Assembly (NCBI GenBank): GCA_019417325.1
Contig: DXVO01000001.1
Span: 62,001-126,000, forward strand
Length of the DNA: 64,000 nt
Direction: 5' to 3'
From: Parabacteroides sp.
GTDB lineage: Bacteria; Bacteroidota; Bacteroidia; Bacteroidales; Tannerellaceae
The notes below the pieces were generated by a model. The model saw only the letters and a program-made list of their open reading frames with translations, was not told the DNA's origin and ran no database searches. Positions within the stretch are counted from its first letter, which is position 1, and each line of letters begins with the position of its first letter. Shown here one piece after another: positions 18,231-27,820 of this stretch. Position numbers and translations under genes: made by a program.

Positions 18231-19760
18231 TCAGAAGAAAGAAGAACTCCCGGCTGTCAGTTCAAATACGGCGACACCACCGCGATATGTACGGTCGGGA
18301 GCAATTGTAAAGGTTAATGTACCGTCAGCAGATAAAAGGGTTGCAAATCCTGTATCATTCCATAAATCACGAACCATTATTTTATCCTGCTTATTAAATC
18401 CTAATATTCTCTTAGGTATTGTACATGTTATCACTTGAGTTTGCCCGGTTGGATTTCCTGCGATCAGAATCGCTTTACTTCCTTTAGTATATAACAAATA
18501 GGGTTTAGGGACAGACCTATTTTCAGGCATATCTACAGAAACGATTTCTACAGGATTATCCATACTCCTGCCATAAAAAATATCCGGATTTGCCTTACGA
18601 ATCGCAATCATACGCGTAACATCATCAAGCATCTGTTTATGGTGTAACTGCTTCAACTGCGACCAATCTATCCAGGAGCCATAGAGCCACGTTCCATTGT
18701 TATTTTCAGCCTTACCAAACAAGTCTGGCTTCATCCGGGGAATCGGAACAAAATCCGCATCAAACTCTTCTCCACTCATAAAGATAGGTATCATTGGTGA
18801 AAACAGGCAACTATACCCGAACACACAGCGGCTTCCTTCTGCAACATAAGGATTATCCTGAGCGGGAAAACTATCCCAGCCATCATCATGAGATGATAAC
18901 TGTACTGTATAAATAGTGCTGTCCGGTTCTTCCTGCTGTATCTTATCCGTCTCCCTCCAATACTTTAAAAACTGCTGGCTTTCATCAAAATAGGTAACCA
19001 TATCAGTTAATGAAGCATTAGAATAGTCTAATCCCATCGTTTGCTCAGATAATTTATTAGAACGTTGGTAACAATCCACAGCATTCCTGCAAGAGATAAG
19101 ATTTTCACTCATGATACAAATAGGATGCCCCGCCTCCACCGCATTCTGCCTGATTCGTTTCCACAAATCGGGACGGTAGATATCGACGTCCAAACGGTAA
19201 CCATCTACTCCGTCATTTACTACATAGTCCGTAAAAGTTTTAACCCACCATTCATCCAAGTCGGCATGTCCACCCTGCCAGTCAAAATCGGTCATACCCC
19301 ACGACCCGCCTTTAAACCAGTCCGGATGCTCTTTAACCAATGGAGAATAACTCATGACTCCATGCGTTATAACATCAAGAAATACACGGATACCGTGTTT
19401 ATGGGCCTCCGCTATTAAAGCACGCATCTCTTTACGTGTACCTAACGATGTATCGATGCTATCTTGACGGATAACAGCATATTGCGACCAGATATTATAG
19501 AAATGTTTTGAATCTGCCCAGGAATTTCCTGTTAGCCAAATGGCATTGATACCCAGCTTTTGCATATAGGGTATTTTCTCATGTACGGATTTAAACATTC
19601 CTCTTTCCGGTATTTTGGGTGAATTGAAACTTTTAGTAGACACTTCATAAATTATAAGATCTTTCACCCATGCCGGAGTTTTCTCATTTTGCGCATGTAT
19701 ATTTCCTATCATCAATACGAATACGCTAAGCAGGAATATGCAATCCTTCAGATACTTCAT
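18231..19760 (-). CDS. GH13 family alpha-amylase-like glycoside hydrolase, exported
   Basis: A 509-residue enzyme with a signal peptide (residues 1-23, ending IHAQ). The (beta/alpha)8 barrel motifs of GH13 are present: region I as DVITH, region II as GYRLDVDIY with nucleophile Asp191, region III as IMSEN with acid/base Glu219, and region IV as SSHDDG with the transition-state Asp. The C-terminal beta domain is short (KAILIAGNPTGQTQVI). It should act on alpha-glucans or oligosaccharides outside the cytoplasm, but the exact subfamily is not clear and no SusC/SusD gene is nearby. A TATATTTG box on the minus strand at 19799-19806 fits as its promoter. Confidence 0.9.
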   Translation of the reverse strand: MKYLKDCIFLLSVFVLMIGNIHAQNEKTPAWVKDLIIYEVSTKSFNSPKIPERGMFKSVHEKIPYMQKLGINAIWLTGNSWADSKHFYNIWSQYAVIRQDSIDTSLGTRKEMRALIAEAHKHGIRVFLDVITHGVMSYSPLVKEHPDWFKGGSWGMTDFDWQGGHADLDEWWVKTFTDYVVNDGVDGYRLDVDIYRPDLWKRIRQNAVEAGHPICIMSENLISCRNAVDCYQRSNKLSEQTMGLDYSNASLTDMVTYFDESQQFLKYWRETDKIQQEEPDSTIYTVQLSSHDDGWDSFPAQDNPYVAEGSRCVFGYSCLFSPMIPIFMSGEEFDADFVPIPRMKPDLFGKAENNNGTWLYGSWIDWSQLKQLHHKQMLDDVTRMIAIRKANPDIFYGRSMDNPVEIVSVDMPENRSVPKPYLLYTKGSKAILIAGNPTGQTQVITCTIPKRILGFNKQDKIMVRDLWNDTGFATLLSADGTLTFTIAPDRTYRGGVAVFELTAGSSSFF

Positions 19761-19931
19761 ATAGAATATAATTAAAATAAAAAATCAATTACCTGTCACA
19801 AATATAGGGAATAACACACCCTACAAATTGGACAATACTGACAATCTATAAAACAATATTAGCATAATAACACTTAGCGGGAAACAGTTGGTTATTTTTA
19901 TCAGGCATGTTTATAAATCAATATTTTTCTT

Positions 19932-19939
19932 TAAGTTTG
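19932..19939 (+). promoter_or_regulatory. -7 box for the kinase gene
   Basis: TAAGTTTG fits TAnnTTTG and lies 34 bases before the ATG at 19974. No good -33 element was found. Confidence 0.35.
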
Positions 19940-19973
19940 TAGCTCTAAAGCTATATTAATTGAAAATAATACC

Positions 19974-21071
19974 ATGGCAAAAACTAAAGAACAATTACTA
20001 AACATTCTTGACCAGTTCCAACTGGCTGAAAAAGTAGTTTCCGCAGAGCCTTTTGGAAACGGACACATTAACGATACGCTGAAAGTAACTAACGAAAAAG
20101 GCGAAATCAAATATGTACTGCAACGCATCAACCATTTGATTTTTACAAATGTGGATATGTTACAGAATAACATCCAAGTCGTTACTTCACATATCCGTAA
20201 AAAACTGGAAGAAAAAGGAGAAACAGATATCGACCGTAAAGTGCTGACATTCCTTTCAACCAAAGAGGGTAAACCCTATTACTTTGATGGAGACAGTTAT
20301 TGGCGTGTTTGCCTGTTCATTCCGAACAGTAAAAGTTACGAAGAAGTAAATCCCGAACTTTCATACGAAGCAGGCAAGGCTTTCGGAGATTTTCAATCTA
20401 TGCTGGCTGATATTCCCGAAGGAACCTTGGGCGAAACAATCCCCAATTTTCATAATATGGAATTTCGTCTGGAGCAGTTTCATGATGCAGTAAAAGCGAA
20501 TGCAGCAGGACGTCTGGAAGAAGTTAAAGGCCTTATCGATGAAATCGAAAAACGGGCTTATGCCATGTGCATACAGGAACGTCTTTACCGCGAAGGCAAG
20601 CTTAAAAAACGCACTAATCACTGTGATACAAAGGTGAACAACATGATGTTCGACGCAGATACCGATAAAGTATTATGTGTTATTGACTTGGATACGGTTA
20701 TGCCGGGCTTCGTTCTTTCCGATATCGGCGACTTCATCCGTACGGGTGCCAATACAGGTGCGGAAGATGATGAAAATCTGGATAACGTAAATGTAAATAT
20801 GGATATCTTCAAAGCCTATACACGTGGTTACATGGAGAAAGCCAAATCATTCCTTACCCCGACAGAAATCAAACTACTCCCATACGGAGGACGCCTGTTG
20901 ACTTATATGCAAACCGTCCGTTTCCTGACTGACTACATCAATGGCGATACCTATTATAAAATCCATAGTCCGAAGCATAACCTGATTCGAACAAAGGCAC
21001 AGTTCAAATTACTTCAGAGCCTTGAAGCGCATGCAGCAGAAATGGATGCGTTTATGAGCGAATGGCCGTAA
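19974..21071 (+). CDS. APH-fold small-molecule kinase, NahK-like (N-acetylhexosamine 1-kinase type)
   Basis: A 365-residue cytoplasmic kinase of the aminoglycoside-phosphotransferase/choline-kinase fold. The N-lobe has FGNGHINDTLKV and YVLQRINH (the Lys-equivalent strand). The catalytic loop is NHCDTKVNNMMF and the metal-binding segment is VIDLDTVMPGFVLSDIGD, both close to the NahK/homoserine kinase pattern. A role in phosphorylating an N-acetylhexosamine or galactose salvaged from mucin-type glycans is plausible, but other small substrates cannot be ruled out. It is monocistronic. The adjacent exported GH35 and GH13 enzymes are not in an operon with it. Confidence 0.75.
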   Translation: MAKTKEQLLNILDQFQLAEKVVSAEPFGNGHINDTLKVTNEKGEIKYVLQRINHLIFTNVDMLQNNIQVVTSHIRKKLEEKGETDIDRKVLTFLSTKEGKPYYFDGDSYWRVCLFIPNSKSYEEVNPELSYEAGKAFGDFQSMLADIPEGTLGETIPNFHNMEFRLEQFHDAVKANAAGRLEEVKGLIDEIEKRAYAMCIQERLYREGKLKKRTNHCDTKVNNMMFDADTDKVLCVIDLDTVMPGFVLSDIGDFIRTGANTGAEDDENLDNVNVNMDIFKAYTRGYMEKAKSFLTPTEIKLLPYGGRLLTYMQTVRFLTDYINGDTYYKIHSPKHNLIRTKAQFKLLQSLEAHAAEMDAFMSEWP

Positions 21072-21095
21072 AAGACAAATTAAGATACCCTATAA

Positions 21096-21141
21096 GAAAA
21101 GGTGAAAGTTCAGAGATTATTCCGAGTTTTCACCTTTTTTC
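21096..21141. terminator. Bidirectional terminator
   Basis: GAAAAGGTGAAA pairs with TTTCACCTTTTTT, followed by Ts. It lies between the NahK-like gene (+) and the DJ-1 gene (-). Confidence 0.8.
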
Positions 21142-21166
21142 CTTATAATTGTTCTACCCTTTACAT

Positions 21167-21718
21167 TTAAATTTTAACCAACAAAGCCGCAGAAACCTCG
21201 TCGGCGATCTCTTCGTCCCGCAATGATTTCAGAATGGTCAACCCGAAATCAAAAACAAATCCGGGTCCTTTACACGTGATGATATTACCATCCTGTTCCA
21301 CTCCGTTATCCGTAGGAATCGCCCCTGTCATAGTCGGTTCGAAATAAGGGAAACAACAGGCTTTACGTCCTTTTAATAACCCTAAACCACCTAAAACCAT
21401 AGGCCCTGCACAAATAGCGGCGAGTATTTTACCTTCTTTATGTTTCTCCAAAATAAGTTCTTTCAAGCGAGTACAGGTATTCAGATGGTTACTGCCGGGT
21501 ATGCCTCCCGGAAGAATTAAAACATCCGTATTACTGAAATCAACATCTTCAAAGACATAATCAGCTATTACCGGAATATTATGTGCTCCCATTACTTTCA
21601 AATCTCCCATGATGGAGACGGTTGCAACTTTGATACCTCCTCGTCTTAATATATCGACGGTACCGAGTGCTTCAATTTCTTCAAATCCTGTTGCCAGGAA
21701 TACAAATGCTTGTTTCAT
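21167..21718 (-). CDS. DJ-1/PfpI family protein
   Basis: A 183-residue cytoplasmic protein of the DJ-1 branch. The nucleophile elbow is AAICAGPMVLG with Cys103. The acidic partner is in GFEEIEALGTVDILRR (Glu13/Glu14), and ILPGGIPGSNHL is the second conserved loop. DJ-1 relatives act as glyoxalases or deglycases or in oxidative-stress responses; which applies here cannot be told. Its ATG overlaps the last bases of the upstream histidine kinase gene (21715-21718), so the two are translationally coupled. Confidence 0.9.
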   Translation of the reverse strand: MKQAFVFLATGFEEIEALGTVDILRRGGIKVATVSIMGDLKVMGAHNIPVIADYVFEDVDFSNTDVLILPGGIPGSNHLNTCTRLKELILEKHKEGKILAAICAGPMVLGGLGLLKGRKACCFPYFEPTMTGAIPTDNGVEQDGNIITCKGPGFVFDFGLTILKSLRDEEIADEVSAALLVKI

Positions 21719-23367
21719 ACCCTTACTTTATTTTTATTTAGATAATACTTTATTTTGTGCTTTAACAATGGTATATCGACCGGCTTTACCAAGTAATCAT
21801 CGAATTTGTATTTTTTTGCTTTTTCTTTTTCTTCAGCAAAAGCAAAAGCCGTGAGTGCCAGAATAGGAATATCCGGCGAGAGTTCCCGTATGTCCTGTGT
21901 CGCTGCAAACCCATCCATGACCGGCATCTTTATATCCATCAGAATCAAATCTGGTTTATACTTCTTAAATAATTGTACGGCCTTTTCGCCATTATCTGCG
22001 TAGATTAACCGATATTGTTGCTTTAAAACCGCCAACAACAAAAGATAGTTTTCCAACACATCCTCAGCGATAAGAATTGTATATTGCCCGGGTAATGCGT
22101 CCGAAATAGTATCAGAGGATATCTCTTCTTTTTTTTCTTCAAATGCCGGTACAACCGGATCTGTCAGAGGCAAAGTAAACCAGAAAGTAGAGCCTCTTCC
22201 TAATTCTGATTTGAGTCCCATTTCTCCTCCCAACCTCTCAATAATCATTCTGCATATGGATAATCCCAATCCCGTTCCTTGCTTGAATTCATCCAGTTTT
22301 ACAAAACGTTCGAATACGGCATTCTGTTTGTCTTTAGCTATTCCGACACCGGTATCGGTAACGGAAACACGAACAAAGTCTTCTTCTACCTTATACGACA
22401 GAGAAACAAACCCCTGAGTTGTAAATTTTATCGCATTCGACAGCAGGTTCAGTAAAACTTGCTCGACACGTTGCATATCTGTCTGTAACCGGACAGACGG
22501 CAGCGAGTCTCCATGAAATAACAAAGCCACATCCGAAGTCATTTTCAGAGATTGTGAAACGTATGCTCCGCGGCAGATATCTTTTAAATCAACATTAGAA
22601 AATTTGTATTTTAATTCCCCGGATTCTATTTTAGCAAAATCCAGAATATCATTTATCAGTTGCAGCAGCAACTCACTATTGCTGTTAATAATAGTCAGGA
22701 ACTCTTGTTGTTCACTAGCATTTTCCGTTTCCGTTATTAACCTTGAAAAACCTACAATTGCATTTAAGGGAGTACGTATTTCATGGCTCATATTAGCAAT
22801 AAAAGCATTCTTCATCTTATCGGCTTCCTGTGCTTTAATCAAATCCAATTCATTTTGCCGTTGGTCTGTAATGTCCCAAAGCATTGCCAGCAATAGAGGA
22901 GAAGCTCCCGGATCCGGGTTGGTTATCAGCAAGCGAACGATATTTACAATACGGACTTCACCATTAGGCTTCTCATATTCAAGCATTGATTTGTCAGTCC
23001 GGCCATGGTTTATCGTAGAATAGTCTTCTGTCCGGATTTCGTGTGCTCTTCTAGGGTCCGTAAAGAGGTCAAAGTCTGTTTTTCCTATGATTTCAGCAGC
23101 ATCTACTTCCATAAAATTTTCTGCCGCATGATTGAAATAGATGTATTTAAAACCGTCAAAAATATCTTTTACGATGATAACTACAAATATATTTGAGAGG
23201 ATCGTATTCATCAATATATTCAGAAAATTTATCTTCCGCTGATTCAGAAGGTTTTCATTCATTTCTTCTATCTCAGCTTTTCTCACGACATTTTGAGCTA
23301 CTTCTTCTTTCAGCATTTTTATTTGTTGAATCAGTTCTTCTCTCGAAAATTGATCATATATATCCAT
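21715..23367 (-). CDS. PAS-domain hybrid sensor histidine kinase / response regulator
   Basis: A soluble hybrid kinase of 550 residues from the start chosen here (MDIYDQFSREELIQQ, ATG 23365-23367). A longer in-frame start at 23514 adds 49 residues that look non-coding. Order: N-terminal coiled coil (about 8-45), PAS domain (about 60-165; FKYIYFNHAAENFMEV, GKTDFDLF), HisKA with His195 in ANMSHEIRTPLNAI, HATPase (NLLSNAIKF, VTDTGVGI, GTGLGLSI), and a receiver with phospho-acceptor Asp478 in LILMDIKMPVMDGF. There is no DNA-binding output and no convincing membrane helix, so it senses a cytoplasmic signal or a partner. It is coupled to the DJ-1 gene, which suggests a stress-related signal. No separate response regulator lies nearby. 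Confidence 0.9.
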   Translation of the reverse strand: MDIYDQFSREELIQQIKMLKEEVAQNVVRKAEIEEMNENLLNQRKINFLNILMNTILSNIFVVIIVKDIFDGFKYIYFNHAAENFMEVDAAEIIGKTDFDLFTDPRRAHEIRTEDYSTINHGRTDKSMLEYEKPNGEVRIVNIVRLLITNPDPGASPLLLAMLWDITDQRQNELDLIKAQEADKMKNAFIANMSHEIRTPLNAIVGFSRLITETENASEQQEFLTIINSNSELLLQLINDILDFAKIESGELKYKFSNVDLKDICRGAYVSQSLKMTSDVALLFHGDSLPSVRLQTDMQRVEQVLLNLLSNAIKFTTQGFVSLSYKVEEDFVRVSVTDTGVGIAKDKQNAVFERFVKLDEFKQGTGLGLSICRMIIERLGGEMGLKSELGRGSTFWFTLPLTDPVVPAFEEKKEEISSDTISDALPGQYTILIAEDVLENYLLLLAVLKQQYRLIYADNGEKAVQLFKKYKPDLILMDIKMPVMDGFAATQDIRELSPDIPILALTAFAFAEEKEKAKKYKFDDYLVKPVDIPLLKHKIKYYLNKNKVRV

Positions 23368-23639
23368 ATCGTACGATTCAAGGTTTATCTTTCTTTCCAC
23401 ATTTCCTGCGTTTACCAGCAGTGTTAGCGCATTGCGACCAAAGATATATATAATAACCTGAACATTAAAGATATTTTTAATCATAAGCCATGAAATTCTT
23501 AACTTATGCATCATCTTATTTTACATTTTAAATCAATTTTGTATTTTTACAGGAGCTCCGAAGAAAAAATGCAGCATTATGAGGACTTTAGAAGAATTGA
23601 TTAATATGTATAACCAGATTGGAAAATAATGGGCCAGAT

Positions 23640-24083
23640 TTATTCCCCGGTAAATAATATATAGTTGAATTGTATCCTTTCCTGTGGGATGCCTTCTAAT
23701 GTCATATCCAGATAGATAGTTCCACCTCTTTGAAGTATACTGTCGGGTAACGGAGCAAACAGATAATTTTCGTAATAACTATCCGAAGGGATTGGCGTAT
23801 GTTCCGGATTCAAAGGACTTTCCAGATAAATTCCCATAGGATGCTTGTGCCGGTCCAGAAGATTTATCGAGACAGGGATAGATTGGCTAGTTACCGTATC
23901 CGCATCATTGTAAACCTGGATATATACTCTTATACCGGATTCCCCATCAATAATCAAAGGATTCACATCATACAACTTAATAGCCGATTGCACGGAATCA
24001 TCCTCCAGATTCCTGGAGCATCCACCAAATGCACAAGAAATGCACAAGACCACAAAAGCCAGTAGTAATACTTTCTTCTCCAT
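23640..24083 (-). CDS. small hypothetical lipoprotein
   Basis: A 147-residue lipoprotein: signal MEKKVLLLAFVVLCISC followed by a lipobox (AFGGC). The mature part has a beta-sandwich look with RVYIQVYNDADTVTSQSI, LESPLNPEHTPIPSDSYYEN and TIYLDMTLEG. I recognise no family. It is the last gene of an apparent three-gene run with the TolB-like and DUF6057-like genes; a TATCTTTG box on the minus strand at 24105-24112 may give it an extra promoter. Confidence 0.7.
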   Translation of the reverse strand: MEKKVLLLAFVVLCISCAFGGCSRNLEDDSVQSAIKLYDVNPLIIDGESGIRVYIQVYNDADTVTSQSIPVSINLLDRHKHPMGIYLESPLNPEHTPIPSDSYYENYLFAPLPDSILQRGGTIYLDMTLEGIPQERIQFNYILFTGE

Positions 24084-24169
24084 ATTAAAAACAGCTTAAC
24101 ACGTCAAAGATAATATAAACCAATAGCTTTCCAGTAAACAAATTATTTATACCTCCTATAGAACAACCG

Positions 24170-25627
24170 TTATTTCCCCTCTACCAATCGAAAGCTTACA
24201 GGATTTGCTTCTTTTTCTGCCTGCTTCCGTATCCGCAAGGCCCGGTTTTCTACTTTTCCTGTAATGAACTCCGGTATATTATAGGACTTCATCAGAGTTG
24301 TATAATATTTTGTCTTCTTCTGAGGAAGCAGGAATGGCTTGGAGATTTCCCCATTCTCATTCACATAGGCAAAGAAAGGGCGTGTGTACAAACCATCAAG
24401 ACGACGGCTACTGAAAACAATCCATCTGCCATTGGAAGACCAGGAATGATAGCTTTCCGTATCATCACTATTCAAGACTTCCGGATAATGGCCTTTTCCT
24501 GTTTTCAGGTCTATCAGATACAAATCGGCATCTTTATGCCAGATTGGGAATGTGCCATAGCCGGAAATTGTACAAAGTAAATAATTACCATCCGGGGAAA
24601 TACGAGGAAATGAGATACTTTTTCCATTTAAACAGGCATTATATAATGTATCGACAGTTGTACTGAATCTCCCGGAAGAAGCATCAAAAGACAGGCTACA
24701 CAAACTATATTTTAATTGACGGATAGAATCCGGCATCGGACAAGCCGGGGCACTACAATAATAAAGCGTTTTTCCATCGGGAGAGAATGTCGGAAAAGTT
24801 TCAAAGCTTTCCTGGGTAAATATTTCAGGGGCGGATAATATCGCTCGTTTTTCAATATCATAGACTACGACATCCGAAGCCGTATCATATACTTCCGTCC
24901 GCTGAGTCGGGTGCATATCCTGAGTAGTTTTATTCACTGAAAAAGCAATATACTTTCCAGACGGATGCCAGTAGGGATAAACCAATGCAGACATGGTTTG
25001 TTCCGCTTTTGTATTCAGAAAATCCAGATGTTCCTGACTAAATAACACTGTTCCTGCTGTCCTGCCGCGCATATGGAAAAGCATCTGCTCCGGATTCCGG
25101 TTACAAAAAGAATGGCAATTCACGCAGTTATATCCGGTCATCTTATTTTCATAGATGGCACTTTCTTCATACGATTCGAGGTCACGCTGGTAAATTCCCA
25201 TTTGATTCCATAAAGCATATCCAGGCTCAATCAAGCGATAAGCCAGATATTTATCAATCGGCACTTCTGCCACATTAATATGAAAGGGAGTATACCCCTC
25301 CCATCTCCCTTGCTCTTTTTTCACGACCGTGACCTCCAGTGCTTGTCCTTTCGCCTCGGTAAGCAGAGATTTCCATTTTTTCTCCGGGATAATAACATCA
25401 CCATTTACCGCATCTATCACAAATTGCTGATTGTCGTACTTAAAAATCACATACGCCTCATTATCTGAGCAGATGGAAAAGTTCAATGGTGCAATATTAA
25501 ACGGCACTGTAACCTCTACATAATCCGGATAAATAACCGGCACTTCCTCTTTATAATTCGTAATTGTCCTGTTGCCGGAACATCCCCAACAGAGAAACAG
25601 CAACAAATAAACCCATATTCTTTTCAT
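24170..25627 (-). CDS. TolB/PD40-like propeller lipoprotein with one haem-c motif
   Basis: A 485-residue lipoprotein (start MKRIWVYLLLFLCWGCSG, lipobox Cys16; an in-frame ATG nine bases upstream is possible). The N-terminal third is a beta domain. A single CVNCH motif at about residue 166 looks like a covalent haem-c site. The C-terminal two thirds carry WD40-like PD40 repeats (YPYWHPSGKYIAFSVNK, FETFPTFSPDGKTLYYCSA, FPRISPDGNYLLCTISG, HSWSSNGRWIVFSSRR). It follows the DUF6057-like gene with a gap of 16 bases. The pairing with a membrane protein suggests an envelope complex, function unknown. A haem ligand beyond the His of CVNCH cannot be identified by eye. Confidence 0.8.
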   Translation of the reverse strand: MKRIWVYLLLFLCWGCSGNRTITNYKEEVPVIYPDYVEVTVPFNIAPLNFSICSDNEAYVIFKYDNQQFVIDAVNGDVIIPEKKWKSLLTEAKGQALEVTVVKKEQGRWEGYTPFHINVAEVPIDKYLAYRLIEPGYALWNQMGIYQRDLESYEESAIYENKMTGYNCVNCHSFCNRNPEQMLFHMRGRTAGTVLFSQEHLDFLNTKAEQTMSALVYPYWHPSGKYIAFSVNKTTQDMHPTQRTEVYDTASDVVVYDIEKRAILSAPEIFTQESFETFPTFSPDGKTLYYCSAPACPMPDSIRQLKYSLCSLSFDASSGRFSTTVDTLYNACLNGKSISFPRISPDGNYLLCTISGYGTFPIWHKDADLYLIDLKTGKGHYPEVLNSDDTESYHSWSSNGRWIVFSSRRLDGLYTRPFFAYVNENGEISKPFLLPQKKTKYYTTLMKSYNIPEFITGKVENRALRIRKQAEKEANPVSFRLVEGK

Positions 25628-25643
25628 CTTTTCCATCCCTTTT

Positions 25644-27368
25644 TCAAAACATCAGATAAAACCAGTAAGTATCACCAAATGAAGCCGCCATCACCTCCCT
25701 GAAATTCAAAAAGGAGTGTTTCTCTATCATATCCTGTTCGAAAGCACCGTACCGTTGCTCCACCTTCAAGCTAACCCCCTTCTGTGCCCAGACAGCAGGC
25801 GTTTTCTGATACAACGCAACGATGGCTTCCTGTTGGCTGACAGACAAAGATTGCCATACTTTGGTCCGGTAGTATTTCTTATGTAACTCATCGAACGTTT
25901 TTAAATCCTTCCTCAACAAAGAATAGGCTATCAGGTATTGAAGAGGCAATGGGTTATCCGGGTTATTTACGGAAAGGTATTCCAGCGTTTCCAATCCGGA
26001 AATTGCTATCCGGTATTGGTCATCCCGCAGCAAACCCTTCCTCTTTTCCCCATATGACAAATCCTGCAAAACATTGGCATCATTATAAAGATACCAGCGC
26101 TGACGGCTTGCCCAATCCCGGTAAAACAAGGTCTGTTCTAATAATTTAATATACTTTTCCGCAACCGGATAATCCCCGGTAATCAGGTTTGTCCGTACAA
26201 GGCATTGCAACAAACGCACGTTGCCAGATGCAGAAGCCACATATCCTTCAAAAGCAAACTTCTGTGCAAAAGTAACATTACCGACATGATAGTTTATATC
26301 CGCCAGAACAATGGCACTACCCAGAGAACTGTTCCATTCCGGAATCAGGCATTCCGCGTTTATCTGAGGATAACAAAACAACTTCTCACCTAATTCTCCT
26401 TTACAAGCTAATGCCAGATTCAACACATTCATTGTCTGGACATCCGCATGTTCCATGGAAAAAGAAGAAATAATCCGGTCCCATTGCTCAGTTCGCAGAT
26501 AATAGTCTTGCTCCATATTTTTAAGGGAAATATGTTTCTCCTGAAAATCTATCCAGTAGAAAAATAATAAAACCAGTATCCATTGCCCCCCAAAAAACCA
26601 ATAGTTGTCAAACCATTGCCTTCCCCTGAACCACCAGGCTAAAAGAATAGAAACCAATAGTATAATCCATGAAAGAATTATATTTTCCGATTTTACCAAC
26701 GGCTCATAATATAAATCGGGTAGAACAATCATTTGGTATTCTCCCTGCCATGCGAACAACATGGAAGCATAGGTTATAATAATAAGCTCGAAGAACAACA
26801 CTGGGAAATAGAACCATCCCTGTTTACGCTGCAAAACTTCCAAAAGGATTATACATACGACAAACAACGACATAACAGATCCTGCCATCCAAAATAAAAG
26901 AGGAACCATCAGGACGGTAAGAATCAAACGCAATGGAAAACGGTCGAAATAAAGATACAACCGTATGAATACCAACATAAGTAGAAAAGAAACAGTACCC
27001 TGCATCCGGTAATTAATATCCAGATGATACAACAGTAACATAGCAACCGGGAATAAAGACAATAATCCGCACACACCGGATGGAGACACTTTCCATAATA
27101 TACCATACAATAATAGAGCCACACCTACAAGCAAAAGCGTAGTAAGCAATGCCCCCATACATGGCAATCCGAAAAACTGGATAATAAATCCGGACAAATA
27201 GGAAGTCAATCCCGCAGGTTCGCCAACGGTATCTATAAAATATGACCAAGTCAGCGGAAACAGTTGCAACTGTTCCTGATAATAAAAAAAGAATTTATAC
27301 TGAAACTGCAAGAATATAAACAGACAGCAACAAACAATTCCCCAAAAGAGTATAGTCCTATATTTCAT
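25644..27368 (-). CDS. DUF6057-like multi-pass membrane protein
   Basis: A 574-residue inner-membrane protein. The first about 280 residues have roughly nine hydrophobic helices (FFGLPCMGALLTTLLLVGVA, LFWMAGSVMSLFVVCIILL, IILSWIILLVSILLAWWF). The C-terminal half is soluble and helical with a TPR-like rhythm (WDRIISSFSMEHADVQTMN, YHVGNVTFAQKFAFEGYV, LLQCLVRTNLITGDY). I recall this membrane-plus-helical-repeat layout as DUF6057 of Bacteroidales; no function is known. It is first in the run with the TolB-like haem protein and the small lipoprotein. Confidence 0.75.
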   Translation of the reverse strand: MKYRTILFWGIVCCCLFIFLQFQYKFFFYYQEQLQLFPLTWSYFIDTVGEPAGLTSYLSGFIIQFFGLPCMGALLTTLLLVGVALLLYGILWKVSPSGVCGLLSLFPVAMLLLYHLDINYRMQGTVSFLLMLVFIRLYLYFDRFPLRLILTVLMVPLLFWMAGSVMSLFVVCIILLEVLQRKQGWFYFPVLFFELIIITYASMLFAWQGEYQMIVLPDLYYEPLVKSENIILSWIILLVSILLAWWFRGRQWFDNYWFFGGQWILVLLFFYWIDFQEKHISLKNMEQDYYLRTEQWDRIISSFSMEHADVQTMNVLNLALACKGELGEKLFCYPQINAECLIPEWNSSLGSAIVLADINYHVGNVTFAQKFAFEGYVASASGNVRLLQCLVRTNLITGDYPVAEKYIKLLEQTLFYRDWASRQRWYLYNDANVLQDLSYGEKRKGLLRDDQYRIAISGLETLEYLSVNNPDNPLPLQYLIAYSLLRKDLKTFDELHKKYYRTKVWQSLSVSQQEAIVALYQKTPAVWAQKGVSLKVEQRYGAFEQDMIEKHSFLNFREVMAASFGDTYWFYLMF

Positions 27369-27521
27369 GGTATATGTTTCCTGTTAACAAATGCTCCAAT
27401 AATAAGACACAAAAAAAGCCAGCATCCCTTAAAAGAAGACATTAAAAAAAATAGTTATTTGCATAAAATGGCGATTTTTTAACCTATATCCAGCCAAGAA
27501 CTATACAATTACACAAAATGA
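27369..27521. other. AT-rich intergenic region upstream of the DUF6057-like gene
   Basis: Very AT-rich. It should contain the promoter for the minus-strand run starting at 27368, but I could not find a good TAnnTTTG box. Confidence 0.4.
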
Positions 27522-27704
27522 TCGAATATTTTTATAAGTGATAACAAACATAAAGGGAAGGAAGAAGAGCTAACCGAAGGTATAGCAAAAGGTTTAGCCG
27601 AAAGTATCACTAAAATCGCCCGCAAAATGAAACAAGCAGGAAAAACGGTTTCCGCAATTACCGAACTAACAGGACTTCCCATAGAAGAGATTGAACAACT
27701 GTAA
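27522..27704 (+). pseudogene. C-terminal remnant of an Rpn/PD-(D/E)XK transposase-type nuclease gene
   Basis: An open frame of 60 codons ending in TAA 27702-27704, with a stop (TGA) immediately upstream at 27519-27521 and no good start. The encoded tail has the typical ending of Rpn/YhgA-like proteins: repeated EGIAKGLAES-type Gly/Glu segments, then ITKIARKMKQAGKTVSAI and TELTGLPIEEIEQL. The nuclease domain itself is missing, so the gene has been truncated and is dead. Intact genes of this class are recombination-promoting nucleases scattered in Bacteroidales genomes. Confidence 0.7.
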
Positions 27705-27728
27705 TTGGAAAGAATGTATTCCTAAACA

Positions 27729-27776
27729 AGAAGTGCCTCCCGAATGCTAAACAAAAACATCCGGAGAGGCACTTCT
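27729..27776. terminator. Hairpin terminator downstream of the GH2 gene
   Basis: AGAAGTGCCTC pairs with GAGGCACTTCT, with additional pairing across a small bulge. The tail has few Ts on either strand, so termination strength is uncertain. It would end the long minus-strand operon. Confidence 0.55.
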
Positions 27777-27820
27777 ATATTGTCAAATAAATCTCTTTTA
27801 CGCTAAAACAGAAAAGCCGG

